From Chrysopilus asiliformis (lineage: Eukaryota > Arthropoda > Insecta > Diptera > Rhagionidae): a DNA stretch of 64,000 nt. The stretch covers positions 10,057,789 to 10,121,788 of the forward strand of contig OZ035962.1 in assembly GCA_964034945.1 (NCBI GenBank). Reading direction: 5' to 3'. The notes below the pieces were generated by a model. That model saw only the letters and a program-made list of their open reading frames with translations. It made no database searches and was not told where the DNA came from. The position numbers were made by a program, and so were the translations under genes. Below are positions 20,822-31,522 of the stretch, in pieces (position 1 is the stretch's first letter; every line of letters starts with the position of its first letter).

Positions 20822-21645
20822 ATCCAAAAATTCACATCAAATTTGTATTCTAGGAAACTCTATCCAACTGTGCAAATATCAATGGTACAAGTTTTCCGCC
20901 ACAAATTTTCAATATTACCAATAATGATACGGCCGTTGTCTTGTATACACAAAATCTACCAATAATGTATGAAGTATTTAAGACAAATATGTTTAATCAA
21001 CTAATATACAATAATTCCTACTACCTACTTTATTCAAATGAAATATATTATACACTGTCTGTATGTTACTAGGGAGATACAATGCTTGTGAATATGGATA
21101 TTGTGTTTATGCAAAGGATATCGTTTTAGATTTTTTTCTGCGGTATCTATTCTATTCGAAACTAGTATTTTTCTTATTTACAGTATTTTTAAGTTAAGCC
21201 TACTTTTTTTCTTTTTTCCCATTGTGCATTGATATGGAAATACGCGTGGAATAGGATTTACGTGTGACAAGAAAAATGTTGTAACTAATAAAAATATGGA
21301 ATCCATCATTTCGTATTACGAATCTTTTTCATTATTTCGTATTGCGAATAGATTTTAAAATACAATACTAAATATTTTAATATAAAAATAATTTACAATA
21401 TACGTTGGGACCTAATATTTCATTAGAAATTTCCGTGGAAAATTGCGTGACCATTTGGGTTGTATTTTTGAAGGTCGCAGACGAACTTGCAAACAAAATG
21501 TGCGTTCCGAAGAGTTTTGGTAGTCAAATATTTATTTTAAATTGTTCTTAAGAGTAGTAATGAGGCAAATGCAAACAATTTTCTGTTTAATTTTCAATTT
21601 TTTTATAATTTATCAGATCCAGATGTTTTGTCTGTTGCCAATCTG

Positions 21646-22430
21646 ATAATTTATTAAACGTTACCCAAAATATTCACAGTTCGTAACTGGAAAAATTCAG
21701 CGGAAATGTCTAACCTCCTAAAAGTAGGCAAATTTTTGAAATCAAAATAATAAATTTTAGTTTTTTTAACAATTTTTAAAACCATCCTAAAAATCTGCTT
21801 CCTGTATGAAAAATATTTGGAAAATCAGAACATGAATTTATATATGAAAATCAGCCATATAACCTGGTGTTTATGACACCGACATCTAGGAGGGCGAATA
21901 CGAAGGAGCGGTAGACAACCCTCCCTTTCTAAGATAAAATGATAGAAACGATTTTGGTGTATCTGGAAATTTAGAAAACCGATTAGAAAATGAAGGTTTG
22001 TCTCAAATTTTTATTTTTTTCCGCGAAGTTTTTTGTTTGTTTGATATAAGGGATTCTTAGTTCTTCTGTATACATAGAAAACTACACCTCAGGGATATTG
22101 TTTTATTAAAGACAGAAATTTAGAAAAAAAAATTTTTTGCATGCCAGGGTGAAATATACTCTGAAATGAACATAACACTTGCCAGAGAAACGTAAATCCG
22201 TGTTTTTTAGCTCGGTAAAGGAAATTCTCCAACTCATACTCTTACTAAGTACTAACTCTTAGATAATTCTTAGAATTATTTACACGAAGTCGAAAGGTGT
22301 TAAATCTTCCTGAGTAATATTTCATCACCCAAATTTTTCAACAGTGCAAATAATTTTGTCCATAATATAAAATATGCTAAGAAGTTAATGAAAATGTCGA
22401 TCATCCGAAATGCTGGAATCGATATTTGAA
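21646..22430. other. Intergenic between divergent genes, nothing recognised
   Basis: AT-rich sequence with no similarity to the upstream regions of the other A genes. No repeat or gene supported. Confidence 0.4.
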
Positions 22431-22479
22431 CAGTTGGATAGAGTTTCCTAGAATACAAATTTGATGTGAATTTTTGGAT

Positions 22480-22517
22480 TATAAAAAGGTGCACTAACGT
22501 CGAATCAATCATCAGTT
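22480..22517 (+). promoter_or_regulatory. TATA box and initiator of the 22576 gene
   Basis: TATAAAAA begins at 22480 and TCAGTT lies at 22512-22517, +1 A at 22514, spacing 34 bp. Homology to the paralogs starts near 22433, just upstream of this promoter. Confidence 0.75.
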
Positions 22518-22575
22518 AGCGCTAGTTCAGTGTCCAAATCAGTCAGCTAAACAAACAAAAAAAACTAAATCGAAA

Positions 22576-23535
22576 ATGAAGGTCCTTACAGCATTCTTGT
22601 TTGCTATCCTTGCATTCGGAAACCATGTTTCGGCTTCACCAGTCCCAGAACCAGAGCCACTTTTCGATTTCATCACCGACTTGTTTGGCGGACTCGTGAA
22701 CACCATCAAGACTACAGTAAGCAGCGTCCTTGATCTCACCAAAAATGTTGTCAAGGAAGTTCTTAATACGACCAAAGGTTTGATATCTGACATCACCAGC
22801 AAGACTTCCGCTTTGGTAAAGACTGTCCTCAGCGAATTAGACAAAGCCGTTTCTGATATCAGCAAGGCCGTCCGCAACATCGCTGATAGCAGTCTTAAAC
22901 CACTTGCTAAGGAAATCCAAGCTCAAGTCGAGAAATTGATTGCGGGCGCCAAGGCAGAAATTGGAAAGGTCCAGAAGAATGTTGGCGATTTGTTGAATGG
23001 TTTCAAGGGCAAAATCGAAGCTGCCATCAAAGAGGCCACCGGCGATCTCAACAAACTTGTTGCATCCCTCAGTGACAAACTCAAGGAAGCTGCCAAGGAA
23101 GGTTCCGCCAAGGCCAAAGAATGCTCCGACAAACTCTTGCCCCAGGTTGAAGCCTTGGCTAAGGACAATGTCGCTGCTCTCCAGAAATGCGCTGCTGTTG
23201 CAGGAGAATCTGCCAAGACCATCTCCAACGATGTTGCTGAGGTTGTCAAGAAGACTTCCAGCTCTGCTACTGATATTGTCGGTTTGGTCACTGGATGCAT
23301 CAAGGACTTCTCTGGCTTGAGCTCCGCTAAGACTTGCTTCGCTGATGCCATCTCCAAGGCTGAGAGCACCGTCAAGGGAGCCACCGAGGATGTAAGCAAG
23401 GCCTTCGAGAAGGCCACCGCTGACTTTGAGGCTGCCTCCACTGATCTTCTCCAATGCACCAAGGGGGCTGTCGATACCGCAAAAACCGCTGCCGATGCCC
23501 TCGCCAAGGACATTGACTCTTGCCTTAAGCCATAA
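22576..23535 (+). CDS. Secreted helical six-cysteine protein, subfamily A, member 5
   Basis: A 319-residue intronless protein with the same signal peptide, PVPEPEP start, six cysteines and CLKP tail. Ala173 and Ser288 set it apart; Asp185 links it to the 20728 gene. Its homology block is compact, about 22433-23550: roughly 145 bp of promoter and leader, the CDS, and only 15 bp of 3' flank (AAATTTGTTAGTGATA). Sequence on either side is unrelated to the inverted arms. The former poly(A) region was not copied; the nearest AATAAA downstream is near 23755, so its transcript may have a longer 3' UTR. It converges with the Ly6-like gene ending at 23799. Confidence 0.9.
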   Translation: MKVLTAFLFAILAFGNHVSASPVPEPEPLFDFITDLFGGLVNTIKTTVSSVLDLTKNVVKEVLNTTKGLISDITSKTSALVKTVLSELDKAVSDISKAVRNIADSSLKPLAKEIQAQVEKLIAGAKAEIGKVQKNVGDLLNGFKGKIEAAIKEATGDLNKLVASLSDKLKEAAKEGSAKAKECSDKLLPQVEALAKDNVAALQKCAAVAGESAKTISNDVAEVVKKTSSSATDIVGLVTGCIKDFSGLSSAKTCFADAISKAESTVKGATEDVSKAFEKATADFEAASTDLLQCTKGAVDTAKTAADALAKDIDSCLKP

Positions 23536-23798
23536 ATTTGTTAGTGATAATTTAAAAATTTGTTAAAAATTTTTTCTGATTATAAATTGTACTTTTGCTC
23601 CGAAATAATATGTTTTTGTATTTATTATGGAAAATATCAATCAGGTTTCCTATTTTTTTTTGAAACATCTTTAAGCTTTCTAAGATTGTGTTTGTACAAA
23701 AGCAAAAACTTCCAAACTTGCGACTTTGAAACTCAAACGAAACATTTTTGTAAAAATAAATATCTTTTATTACAGCATCTCAAAAAAAACAAAATATT

Positions 23799-26141
23799 TT
23801 AAAATAATAGTGATGTAATTGCTAATACAAAAACTATTACAATATTCGTAGCTAAGCTGACAGCATTTCCCAATAAAGGCTCAATATTGCAAAGTGTGTC
23901 ATTGCACACCCTGCAAGTTTTTTCAGTATCCGTACTTATACAAGGATATTGATGACCGCAACCTCTGTATAAAGTGTTATTCCGAACAACCGATACACAG
24001 CTTATCTCGTGTCTACAAAATTTACCATGAGTAAAGTATGCATTTGAATTACAACCACTATCAAAAATAGAATTACAGTGATAGCACATAATTGAACGCA
24101 CTGGGTTTAACTGAAAAAAATTAATTCATTAAAATTATTTGAAAAAATGGAAAAAATACACACTTCATTGTTGCAACCATCAGTATAGCACGTTTCACAA
24201 TTTTCCTTTGGTGTATGGCAATGATGGATATTATCCTTAATTGTAGACTCACAGCCTCTAATAACTCGATCTTGAGTGAAAAGAAAAAAAAAGACTTTAA
24301 CTACACTCGCATCTAACAATTTTCAAAATTATTTCCCCTACTAGTATTTCTGATGTATGGAAAATGGTTTATAAAAGCTGGTGCGCACTGCGGAGATTGG
24401 CCATTTATTTTTCTAAAACGGTTGAAAACCATTGCAAAAGCTGGCATCTAAGTGTTCTTATATCTTTTTTCAGGGATGCAAACCGGTTTTTTAACCGAAC
24501 CAATACCACTGAACCATTAAAATTTTACTGAACCATAAAACAAAGCATAAACCGAACCACCCTAAAAAACAGTTGGTCGAATCGAACCAAAACTAAACCA
24601 TTTTTTTTTAAATTTAGCCATAAGCTAAATCGAAACCAAACGAAAAAACCAGTCTTGTGTAGGAACCGAAAACAACTAAACCATTAAAATTTCAGTGGAT
24701 CTAAACCAAAAGCAATTTTTGAAATTTTTGGTACAAAACCAATACCAGAACCGAAATTTTGAAATTTTTGCAATTAAAATTAGAGCCGATTTTTGAAATT
24801 TTCAAAACCAAAACCAAATTTTTGAAATATTTGGAACCAAAATTTAAAACCAAAAATCCAATTAATATTAAACCACACTCAAAAAACTTTTGCTTTGCAT
24901 CTCTGCTTGCTCTATTGTTAAACTTGCTTGCTTCTACTTAAATCTACTTTAATACGCGCTGCCATTCTCAAATTGTAAAAGAAAACTCAAATTGCCACTT
25001 TTACACTATTCTACATGATTGCCAAAGCAGTGCGCGCCAGTACTAAGATAGTAGCAGACAAGTGCCATACATTGAAAACGCCAGAAGGGCCTATAAAAAT
25101 AACAGAGATTTGTGTCCATCCGGTCCGTCCTTAATTAAACTTCCGTATTGATAATATTTTCTGATTAAAAATTTTAATAATTCTGTTAAAATAAATTACC
25201 TCCATCAACTTCGGTATAGCACATTTTTTCTGTAGTTAAGCAGGTTTTTGGCTGTAAACTTTTTGGATCTGTTTTACATTTCGGATCATTTGCTGAATCA
25301 CAATCAATGCATTTCATATCATATATGTTTGATGGCCTGAGTGGATTTTTTGGATTGTTACAATTGTTTTCTTTGCAAAACGCTAGTTTTCCTTCTAAAA
25401 GGAGGTTAACCAATATAGTGTCATTACTAGAGCTAAATGGTATAGAACTCATACACATAAGCGATTGGATTGTCGGAAAAACGCTATAAATATAAGCACA
25501 CATGTCCGTTTTTAAGTACAAGGGGCATATTTTTTGCACAGCCCCCGCAGAACAATCGTCGCCCTCACATTGATAACAATTATGTCGTGATTGATTTGGC
25601 AAGTTGAAAGTGTTGCAATTCGGTCCATCACAACTTTTACATAAATCTGACTGTTTTATACATTCAACGCGGTCCTTTTCTGGTTTGTCTTTTAAGCAGC
25701 CCCGATATGTAACATATCTATCTGGATAGCTCGAGTTCGCACTGCTGTCATACGGTGCCAAAGCCACCATACAGCCCCCTTCACATTTCCTCCGACCCAT
25801 ACTATTTGTGTTCTCAATGCAGTCGATTTTGTCAGAAAACATGCAGTAGACACAATCCTGGAAGGCGTCCTTTCGTATAGCTGAGTTACAATTGCTCGAG
25901 AAACACGAAAAACAATTGGTGTCCTTGCCATCCTTGCATTTTTGTAGTTCGTCCTGTGAAAATGAGCTTCGACACCCCCTTTTTATAATCCTGTTGCTCT
26001 TATTTTCAAATAGTGTCAGGCACATTGTGTCATCACTATTTCTGCATTCTTCTATGCGATTTCGATCCGATGTCTCGCATGATTGTCCAGTGCAAGTGTA
26101 GCATTTCAGGGGATCCGATTGAAAATAACTACCAGCAGATA
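23799..26141 (-). CDS. Multi-module Ly6/uPAR (DUF753-like) secreted, probably GPI-anchored protein; 5' end incomplete
   Basis: Inferred coding exons on the minus strand are 26141-25200, 24270-24164 and 24110-23799. The introns are 25199-24271 (929 bp, phase 1, joining G to AT as Asp) and 24163-24111 (53 bp), both GT...AG. The product is about 450 residues with five cysteine-rich Ly6-type modules. They begin KCYTC (near 26103), DCVYC (near 25856), NCYQCEGDDC (near 25583), KCIDCDS (near 25315) and MCYHCNS (near 24093). Each has the R-G-C and C-x-x-C-x4-CN closing pattern. The C-terminus ends in a hydrophobic stretch (VSLATNIVIVFVLAITSLLF), as in GPI-signal tails. The signal-peptide exon is not certain; an ATG at 26235 with a GT donor at 26201 joins in frame but lacks a hydrophobic core. 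The 929-bp intron holds a hAT-like MITE. Ly6 modules usually bind proteins at the cell surface; the ligand is unknown. Confidence 0.75.
24471..24905. mobile_element. hAT-like MITE inside the Ly6-like gene intron
   Basis: Left end CAGGGATGCAAACC and right end GCAAAGCATCTCTG are near inverted copies, a hAT-style terminus. The interior is built of repeated AACCAAAACC and TTTTTGAAATTTT motifs, as at 63085-63515. About 435 bp, no coding. An 8-bp target duplication is not clear, so the insertion is old or the ends are eroded. Confidence 0.5.
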
Positions 26142-26235
26142 CTTTATAGTGAGAGAAAAAAAAAACTATTAGTTATGTTATTCGCACTTTTTTTATATTA
26201 CCGGAAAAATTGTTACAAAATCTTAAATTTCGCAT

Positions 26236-29174
26236 TTAAGTTGTATTTGGGGTTTTATTAGGGAGCCAATATTTTTTTAGTGGGACAGTGGCGACGAAAT
26301 GTGAGGCAATTTTTATGCTTCTAAATCAAGAATCTAAAATTTTGGGTTTGTGTTTATTATGTAAAAAATGTTACTGGTGTTTTATGTTTTCAAAACACAA
26401 CAAAAATTGCGTCACAGGCAAAACTTTCAGAAACTATTGACTATTGGAAAAATATTTTTTTTATATTTCCACTATTGAAAAAATATTTAATGAAATGTGT
26501 CGCAGGTGTATTTTTGTAAGAAAAATGCGCTAGAGGCTTTACTTCCCGAGGAAACTGCACCCAAGGCGAAAAATGTTATGAAATCACTCCGATTCAGTTT
26601 TTATTAATTATATTGGTTGTAATTGTAGTGGAGTTCCCTTAATAGTGTATGTGGGATTCTCTTAGCGCTGAACAACTAATTCTGGCATCAGATATGGCTA
26701 CTTTTACTGCAAAGCACGAAGAAAAACTGTGCAACGGCTACTTTTTCAATATTAGTGCTCACATGTAGCTGCTTTTTAGGATGCGCAGTATGAGAGAATA
26801 TTAGGACTTATTCAAAAGTTTCGCAGTTTTCTGGGTTGCAGAGGACTACAAAGGTAGTGCAATTTTTCGTAAAAGTAGGCATGTCTAATCACAGCATAAG
26901 GTTGTTGAAAAAATAACCAAATATTCATGCATTTTTTTCTCTTAAATACCAAAATTTAGAATATTTGTATTTATTTTCCCATTAATATTTTGGTCTACGA
27001 TTCAAAGCAAAGGAAAATTTCCATAGTCTTATAATACTTGTGGTGGGTTTCACGAAATTTCTGCGACCGTTAAACTAAGTTAGCGGACAAATTTCAAAGA
27101 AAAAGGACCGGCTAACTCAATTTAGTGGCCGCTAAAAGTTTCGTGAGAGCCGCAGTAAATCTATGTTGGAAATTATAATTTTGGAACATTTTGGAGTAAT
27201 TGAGAGTTTTTTTCCGGGAACAGGAAATTTTTCTCTTCACTGTCTGGCTTTAGGGGATAAGTCCACAAAAAGCACCAAACCCCTTAATCTCTCAATTAAT
27301 ATGATTCAACATAAAATACACTTATCGATTCGCGCACAACCAATTCACTTAATATTTGAATTTTTATCTAATCATAAAGAAACTTGATTGCTTTGTGAAT
27401 GAATTGATTTCGTTTTATCATGAAATGATAAATCACTTGTGATTTCTAATATTCCAAATCAAAGTTAGGTTTGCAACGTGAAATAAATTTAAACTATATG
27501 TTTCTAATTGAACAACTATCCTCATATTTCAAATTAGATATTACAGAAAAAAATGATCGGAAATATGTCTTATTAAAAATAGTGACAAAAATAGTGACAA
27601 AGTCTTCGTAAACCTACCGGATGTTAAATAAAAGATAAAAAATATCAAAAACACTTCACAAATTTTTACGCCGTCCATCGTGAGTGAATTTGGTTACTAA
27701 TCTAAAATCAAATTCGAAATATGAGACATCTTTGCAAATTTTGCCAAACTTATTGATCATTGATTACACATTTGACGCTTTTCGCGAAAAAGCTTTCTCG
27801 TTAGACTAATACCTATTTTGAGATAATTTTAATTTTTACGCAGACAAAAATTTATCATTATGTTAGTGAAGTGGTTTTTTCTTGCCGCGAGTGTTTCGCA
27901 AAATTCCCCTTCCTTCTTACCTCCTGTTCTAATACCTTAGGAACCGCTGAAGGGATGTTGGTTCAGTTTTTTATCATTGGACAGATTATCCTGAAGGAAA
28001 ATTTTCGTCCAAAAAAAATCTCCTACCTGTGGTTGCGCCTTCTCCCATTTCCTGATGAATTTATTTCCTGATGATTTTAAATTAGCAGATAGGTTGGGGA
28101 CGATGCAACAGGCTAACGGGTACCATTAGGGTAGAGACGGCCAACGTGGAAAAAAATTGGAATCGTTCCCGACTTTTGGTAATATATGAAACAGTAACGA
28201 GTTTTTGTACCAGTTCCTATAATAACTTACGGAAAATTTCCTATCATCAATGGAAAACCTTTTTCTTTTAAGTGATCATACAACAAATCCTGTGGGATCA
28301 CTCCAACCCATAGTTGAACAATTCCAAACATTTTTGGGAATCAGTTCAAATAATTTTGAGACCGGTTACCTTTTTGTAGAAAATTTTCCTATTTTTTATT
28401 GAAATGCGACCAAAAAAAATTTGTTCCAATATAATTCGGTAATTATTCCTATCAACTTAGGACCGATTCCGGAAAAATTGGAATTGTTCCCACCGTACAA
28501 TAGGGCGAAATGAAAATTATTTCCATTCTACGATAGGAATTATTTTCTGTTTACTCTTTTGTTAATTTAAGATGTGGATATTTTCACACCCGACAAATTC
28601 CTTTTAGTGGGCTAAAACATGTTTGCTCTGCAGTAGTTTGGAGGGGCATGTTCCCAGTTCGGAAGCCAACTTAGTGAGGCGCACTGATACCAAATCGACT
28701 TGAACCCATAACATGAGTTGGCTGTTCAAATGCGAACTTCATGTGCAGATATTGACTGGAACTTCATGTGCAGAAATTGATTTTGTTCCTAATACTAATT
28801 TAATATTAATGTTTACTAATTTAATACTAATTTTTCCCAAATAGGAGAACACTGTTCCCGGAACAGTCTCTAAAATATTTGGTCTGATTCTGACGAGAAT
28901 CTGAAATGTTCTGATACCTTTTTCTGATTTCTGCTATCTTTAGTGAAAGTTAGGAGAGATAGATAGGAAAGCTCCCAAAAATTGGAGAATTATTGTTACT
29001 AGTTTTTTGGCAAAGTGATCTGCAAATATAGGAGATATTGTCGGAATTTGTCCTATTAGCAAGTATAAGAATGATTTCAAACACGACTTTTCTATTTGCA
29101 ATCATCTCTATTTTAGGGGCTCCAAATATCGATCATATAACAAAAAATATTGAAATCCGTTCAGTAGTTGCGGG
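26236..29174. other. Intergenic, about 2.9 kb, one foldback, otherwise nothing clear
   Basis: No supported gene. 28140-28520 has repeated GGAATYGTTCCC and GGAATCAGTTC-type motifs suggesting a decayed repeat. The upstream exon of the Ly6-like gene could be in this stretch but was not found. Confidence 0.35.
27044..27152. repeat. Small foldback element
   Basis: TTTCACGAAATTTCTGCG on the left pairs with AAGTTTCGTGAGAGCCGC on the right. TAAACTAAGTTAGCGG and CCGGCTAACTCAATTTAG also pair, giving an imperfect palindrome of about 110 bp. Confidence 0.55.
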
Positions 29175-29450
29175 TATAGAAGGGTTCTCATCATGCAGGA
29201 GGGAGTGGTTTAAGTAGGGGAAATTTTTCCTTGACAGACAGCTTACCCAACAGTAATAACCGCGTTAACATCCATTTAGTGGTTTAGGAGATGACAGGAA
29301 AGGGGATTTGCTAAATGGGGCAGAAAGAGGTTTGAATGGGCGAAAGTTTTCCCTACCGTTGCGCCTGTCTAATACGTAAAACCATATTCAAATCCTTTCA
29401 CTGGTTCAGAAGATAACTGGCGAGGGGATTAGAGGGGAGCGCATTCGGCA
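29175..29450 (+). repeat. R6 repeat, forward copy
   Basis: Two diverged tandem units sharing GAAANTTTTCCYT, CCATTTAGTGGTTTAGGAG or CTTTCACTGGTTCAGAAG, and GACAGGAAAGGGGAT or AACTGGCGAGGGGAT. Related in reverse to 18990-19260, with a short piece near 63050. No coding. Confidence 0.45.
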
Positions 29451-29559
29451 CTACACCTTACTATGAACTATTCCTGCAACTTGACTACCATATGTTGTAA
29501 ATATGAAGTCTGCGATTATGCCTTTCACATATGCACATATATAAAGATATTCAAAAATT

Positions 29560-29606
29560 GAATGTTTTGAAGTTTTTAATGTTTTGAAGTTTTTAATGTT
29601 TTGATG
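29560..29606 (+). repeat. Three tandem AATGTTTTGAAGTTTTT units
   Basis: A 17-bp unit, AATGTTTTGAAGTTTTT, occurs twice and is followed by a partial third. Confidence 0.85.
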
Positions 29607-29739
29607 GCACCATCATTTAAAAGAATAATATTTCTATATAATACAGATAGATACAAGAAAACATTTTGTTAACAAAAGAAAAAAGCCAAAAGTAACATTT
29701 TTTAATGTTTTACTAGATGATTTATTGATTTATTTGCAA

Positions 29740-30828
29740 TTAACCTCTCAGGCACTTATTTATATCCAATGACTCTAGTTCTTTAATAGCTCCAGGCAAC
29801 AACATTTCTCGTTGAGTCTGCATATATTTAGCCAAACCGTTAAACTCCCTTATAATTCCACCTCGAATAATATCAGTAATTCCCCAAACTATACCAGCTC
29901 GATCTCTGTCAATTTGATACAAATCTTCTGATAGGCAATACCTGTATTTTTCGGTATTATGAAATAGTTTTTCTCCACATTTTACGAATTTGTTCACATG
30001 TTCTTGAAGTTCGCTCACTTTTGAAAATAAACTATCGATGTGTTTACTATAGCACGTTACAGTAGTCTCTGGTATGAAATTGATGAAATTTCGCTTACCA
30101 TATTCTGATAGCGACTTTATTGCTTGTGGTAGATACTTTTGGGCACAATGGAATGCTTGTTCTTTATTATTGTAATTATTGATATACTTTGCGAACGTAA
30201 AACCTTCTTTTTTAAATTCCTCAACCTGTGCATCATAGTTTTCTTCGACATCCTTTTGTAGCAAATCCCTCCAATCTAGAACATCTTTTGATAATTTGCT
30301 ACTCGTCGATTGAATCTCTCGAATATCGGATGTGGCCATAACTACTGCATATTTAACCAATAATTCAGTTTCATTTGAATATTGTTTTTCTAAAAAATTC
30401 TCTATGTTGTTGATATTATCGTCTAGTTTAGTGCTAACCTCTTTAAGTTTGTTTGACAAAATCTGAGCTGCATTTCGAATATTATTTTGCATACTAGCGA
30501 TAATGGTTTTATCGCCTATAGGGTATTCGGAAAGTTGTGTGCTAAATTCCTTCTGAATTTTCTCTAATAAAGGGTCGCCTGTAATTTCTTTAATCATAAT
30601 TTCGGCATGTTTTCTAACCAAATTGGTTCCCTTTTTAAATTCACCAAAATCTCCAGTTTGCCAAACTCTAGTGCCCCCGTAGATAACCGCAGCAGGAGCT
30701 TCTACTTGTTGTACAGCAAAGCCTACAACTGCTTTTTTTAAAGAATTTCCGAAATCAGTCCAGCTAAATTCTGCCGAAGTTGTTCTATAACTTACAAACA
30801 GGACTAACACAACTGATAATACTTTCAT
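29740..30828 (-). CDS. Secreted helical cysteine-module protein, divergent member E (Cys5 lost)
   Basis: A 362-residue single-exon protein. Signal peptide 1-19 (MKVLSVVLVLFVSY, cleavage at TSA|EF). Long predicted helices occupy residues 60-220. Five cysteines at 228, 259, 284, 298 and 359: the Cys1-Cys3 distance is 56 (58 in the A genes), Cys3-Cys4 is 14, and Cys4 to the last cysteine is 61 (62 in the A genes). So Cys5 is absent and Cys2 is shifted by nine residues. Cys1 is followed by AQKYLPQ, matching SEKLLPQ in subfamily A. These points support family membership despite very low overall identity. Two AATAAA signals follow the stop (29721-29735 region). AT-rich codons. Function unknown. Confidence 0.82.
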   Translation of the reverse strand: MKVLSVVLVLFVSYRTTSAEFSWTDFGNSLKKAVVGFAVQQVEAPAAVIYGGTRVWQTGDFGEFKKGTNLVRKHAEIMIKEITGDPLLEKIQKEFSTQLSEYPIGDKTIIASMQNNIRNAAQILSNKLKEVSTKLDDNINNIENFLEKQYSNETELLVKYAVVMATSDIREIQSTSSKLSKDVLDWRDLLQKDVEENYDAQVEEFKKEGFTFAKYINNYNNKEQAFHCAQKYLPQAIKSLSEYGKRNFINFIPETTVTCYSKHIDSLFSKVSELQEHVNKFVKCGEKLFHNTEKYRYCLSEDLYQIDRDRAGIVWGITDIIRGGIIREFNGLAKYMQTQREMLLPGAIKELESLDINKCLRG

Positions 30829-30901
30829 TTTATTTTAATTTTCAAAACGACTCTTTCCGCGAAAATTCAATTAATGATCGAAACACACTGATTTGGTAGC
30901 T

Positions 30902-30910
30902 CTTTTATAG
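30902..30910 (-). promoter_or_regulatory. TATA box of the 30828 gene
   Basis: Reads CTATAAAAG on the minus strand, about 75-80 bp upstream of the ATG. A TCAGTG occurs at 30891-30886, but it lies only 20 bp from the TATA start, closer than in the other family genes, so the start site is uncertain. Confidence 0.6.
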
Positions 30911-31520
30911 TAATAAGGAAATATCAATATTCAATATGATTAACAAACATTTCTTCAAATTATCCAAGACATATTTTCAAAGCGGAAACATACATCAATA
31001 TTGAACTGGACAATATTTAAGTAATGTATATTTACTCAAGTGGTATTTGTTTTCAAATTAATTGATTTATTTCAGAACAGATTGAATTTCACATCCGTAT
31101 TTATTCTAAAATTCAACAAAGTCAATACGATTGATTTTTTTCTTCCAAAAATGAGCCAAAAAAAATTTAAATCTCATACTAAGAAATGGAGAAGCTCTAC
31201 AAAATAAATTTTTATGTGCAATTGAATTTTCCGATTTTTCCACAAGAAGGGCGTTTTTCTATGATCGTAAGAGATGGGAAATTTTGTATATAGTCTGCCT
31301 AACAAAAAGAACAGTTTTTTTAAGATTCTAGCCCACCGATTTTTTGAAAATTGGCTAAATCATTGTATTCAGAGAGAAACAAAAATATTTCAGATTACAA
31401 ATAAGCTCTAAAATTTTAAAACATTAATCCTCTGTGGTCAAATATAATTAAAAAATCTAATTTCTGAATCATACACTCAGAGATAAAATTGGTCATATGG
31501 ATAAAATCATTGTTAAATTA
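30911..31520. other. Intergenic, nothing recognised
   Basis: AT-rich upstream flank of the 30828 gene; no supported features. Confidence 0.4.
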
Positions 31521-31522
31521 AA

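Larger units (their letters stand above)
19620..21645 (-). repeat. Inverted duplication, right arm
   Basis: Reverse-complement counterpart of 16145-18168, containing the 20728 gene and its upstream region. The outer end is around 21645, where GATTGGCAACA aligns with the left arm after a small indel. The inner end is near 19620. The canonical AATAAA of the left arm's gene is mutated here (ATTAAAATTAAAA). Confidence 0.85.
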
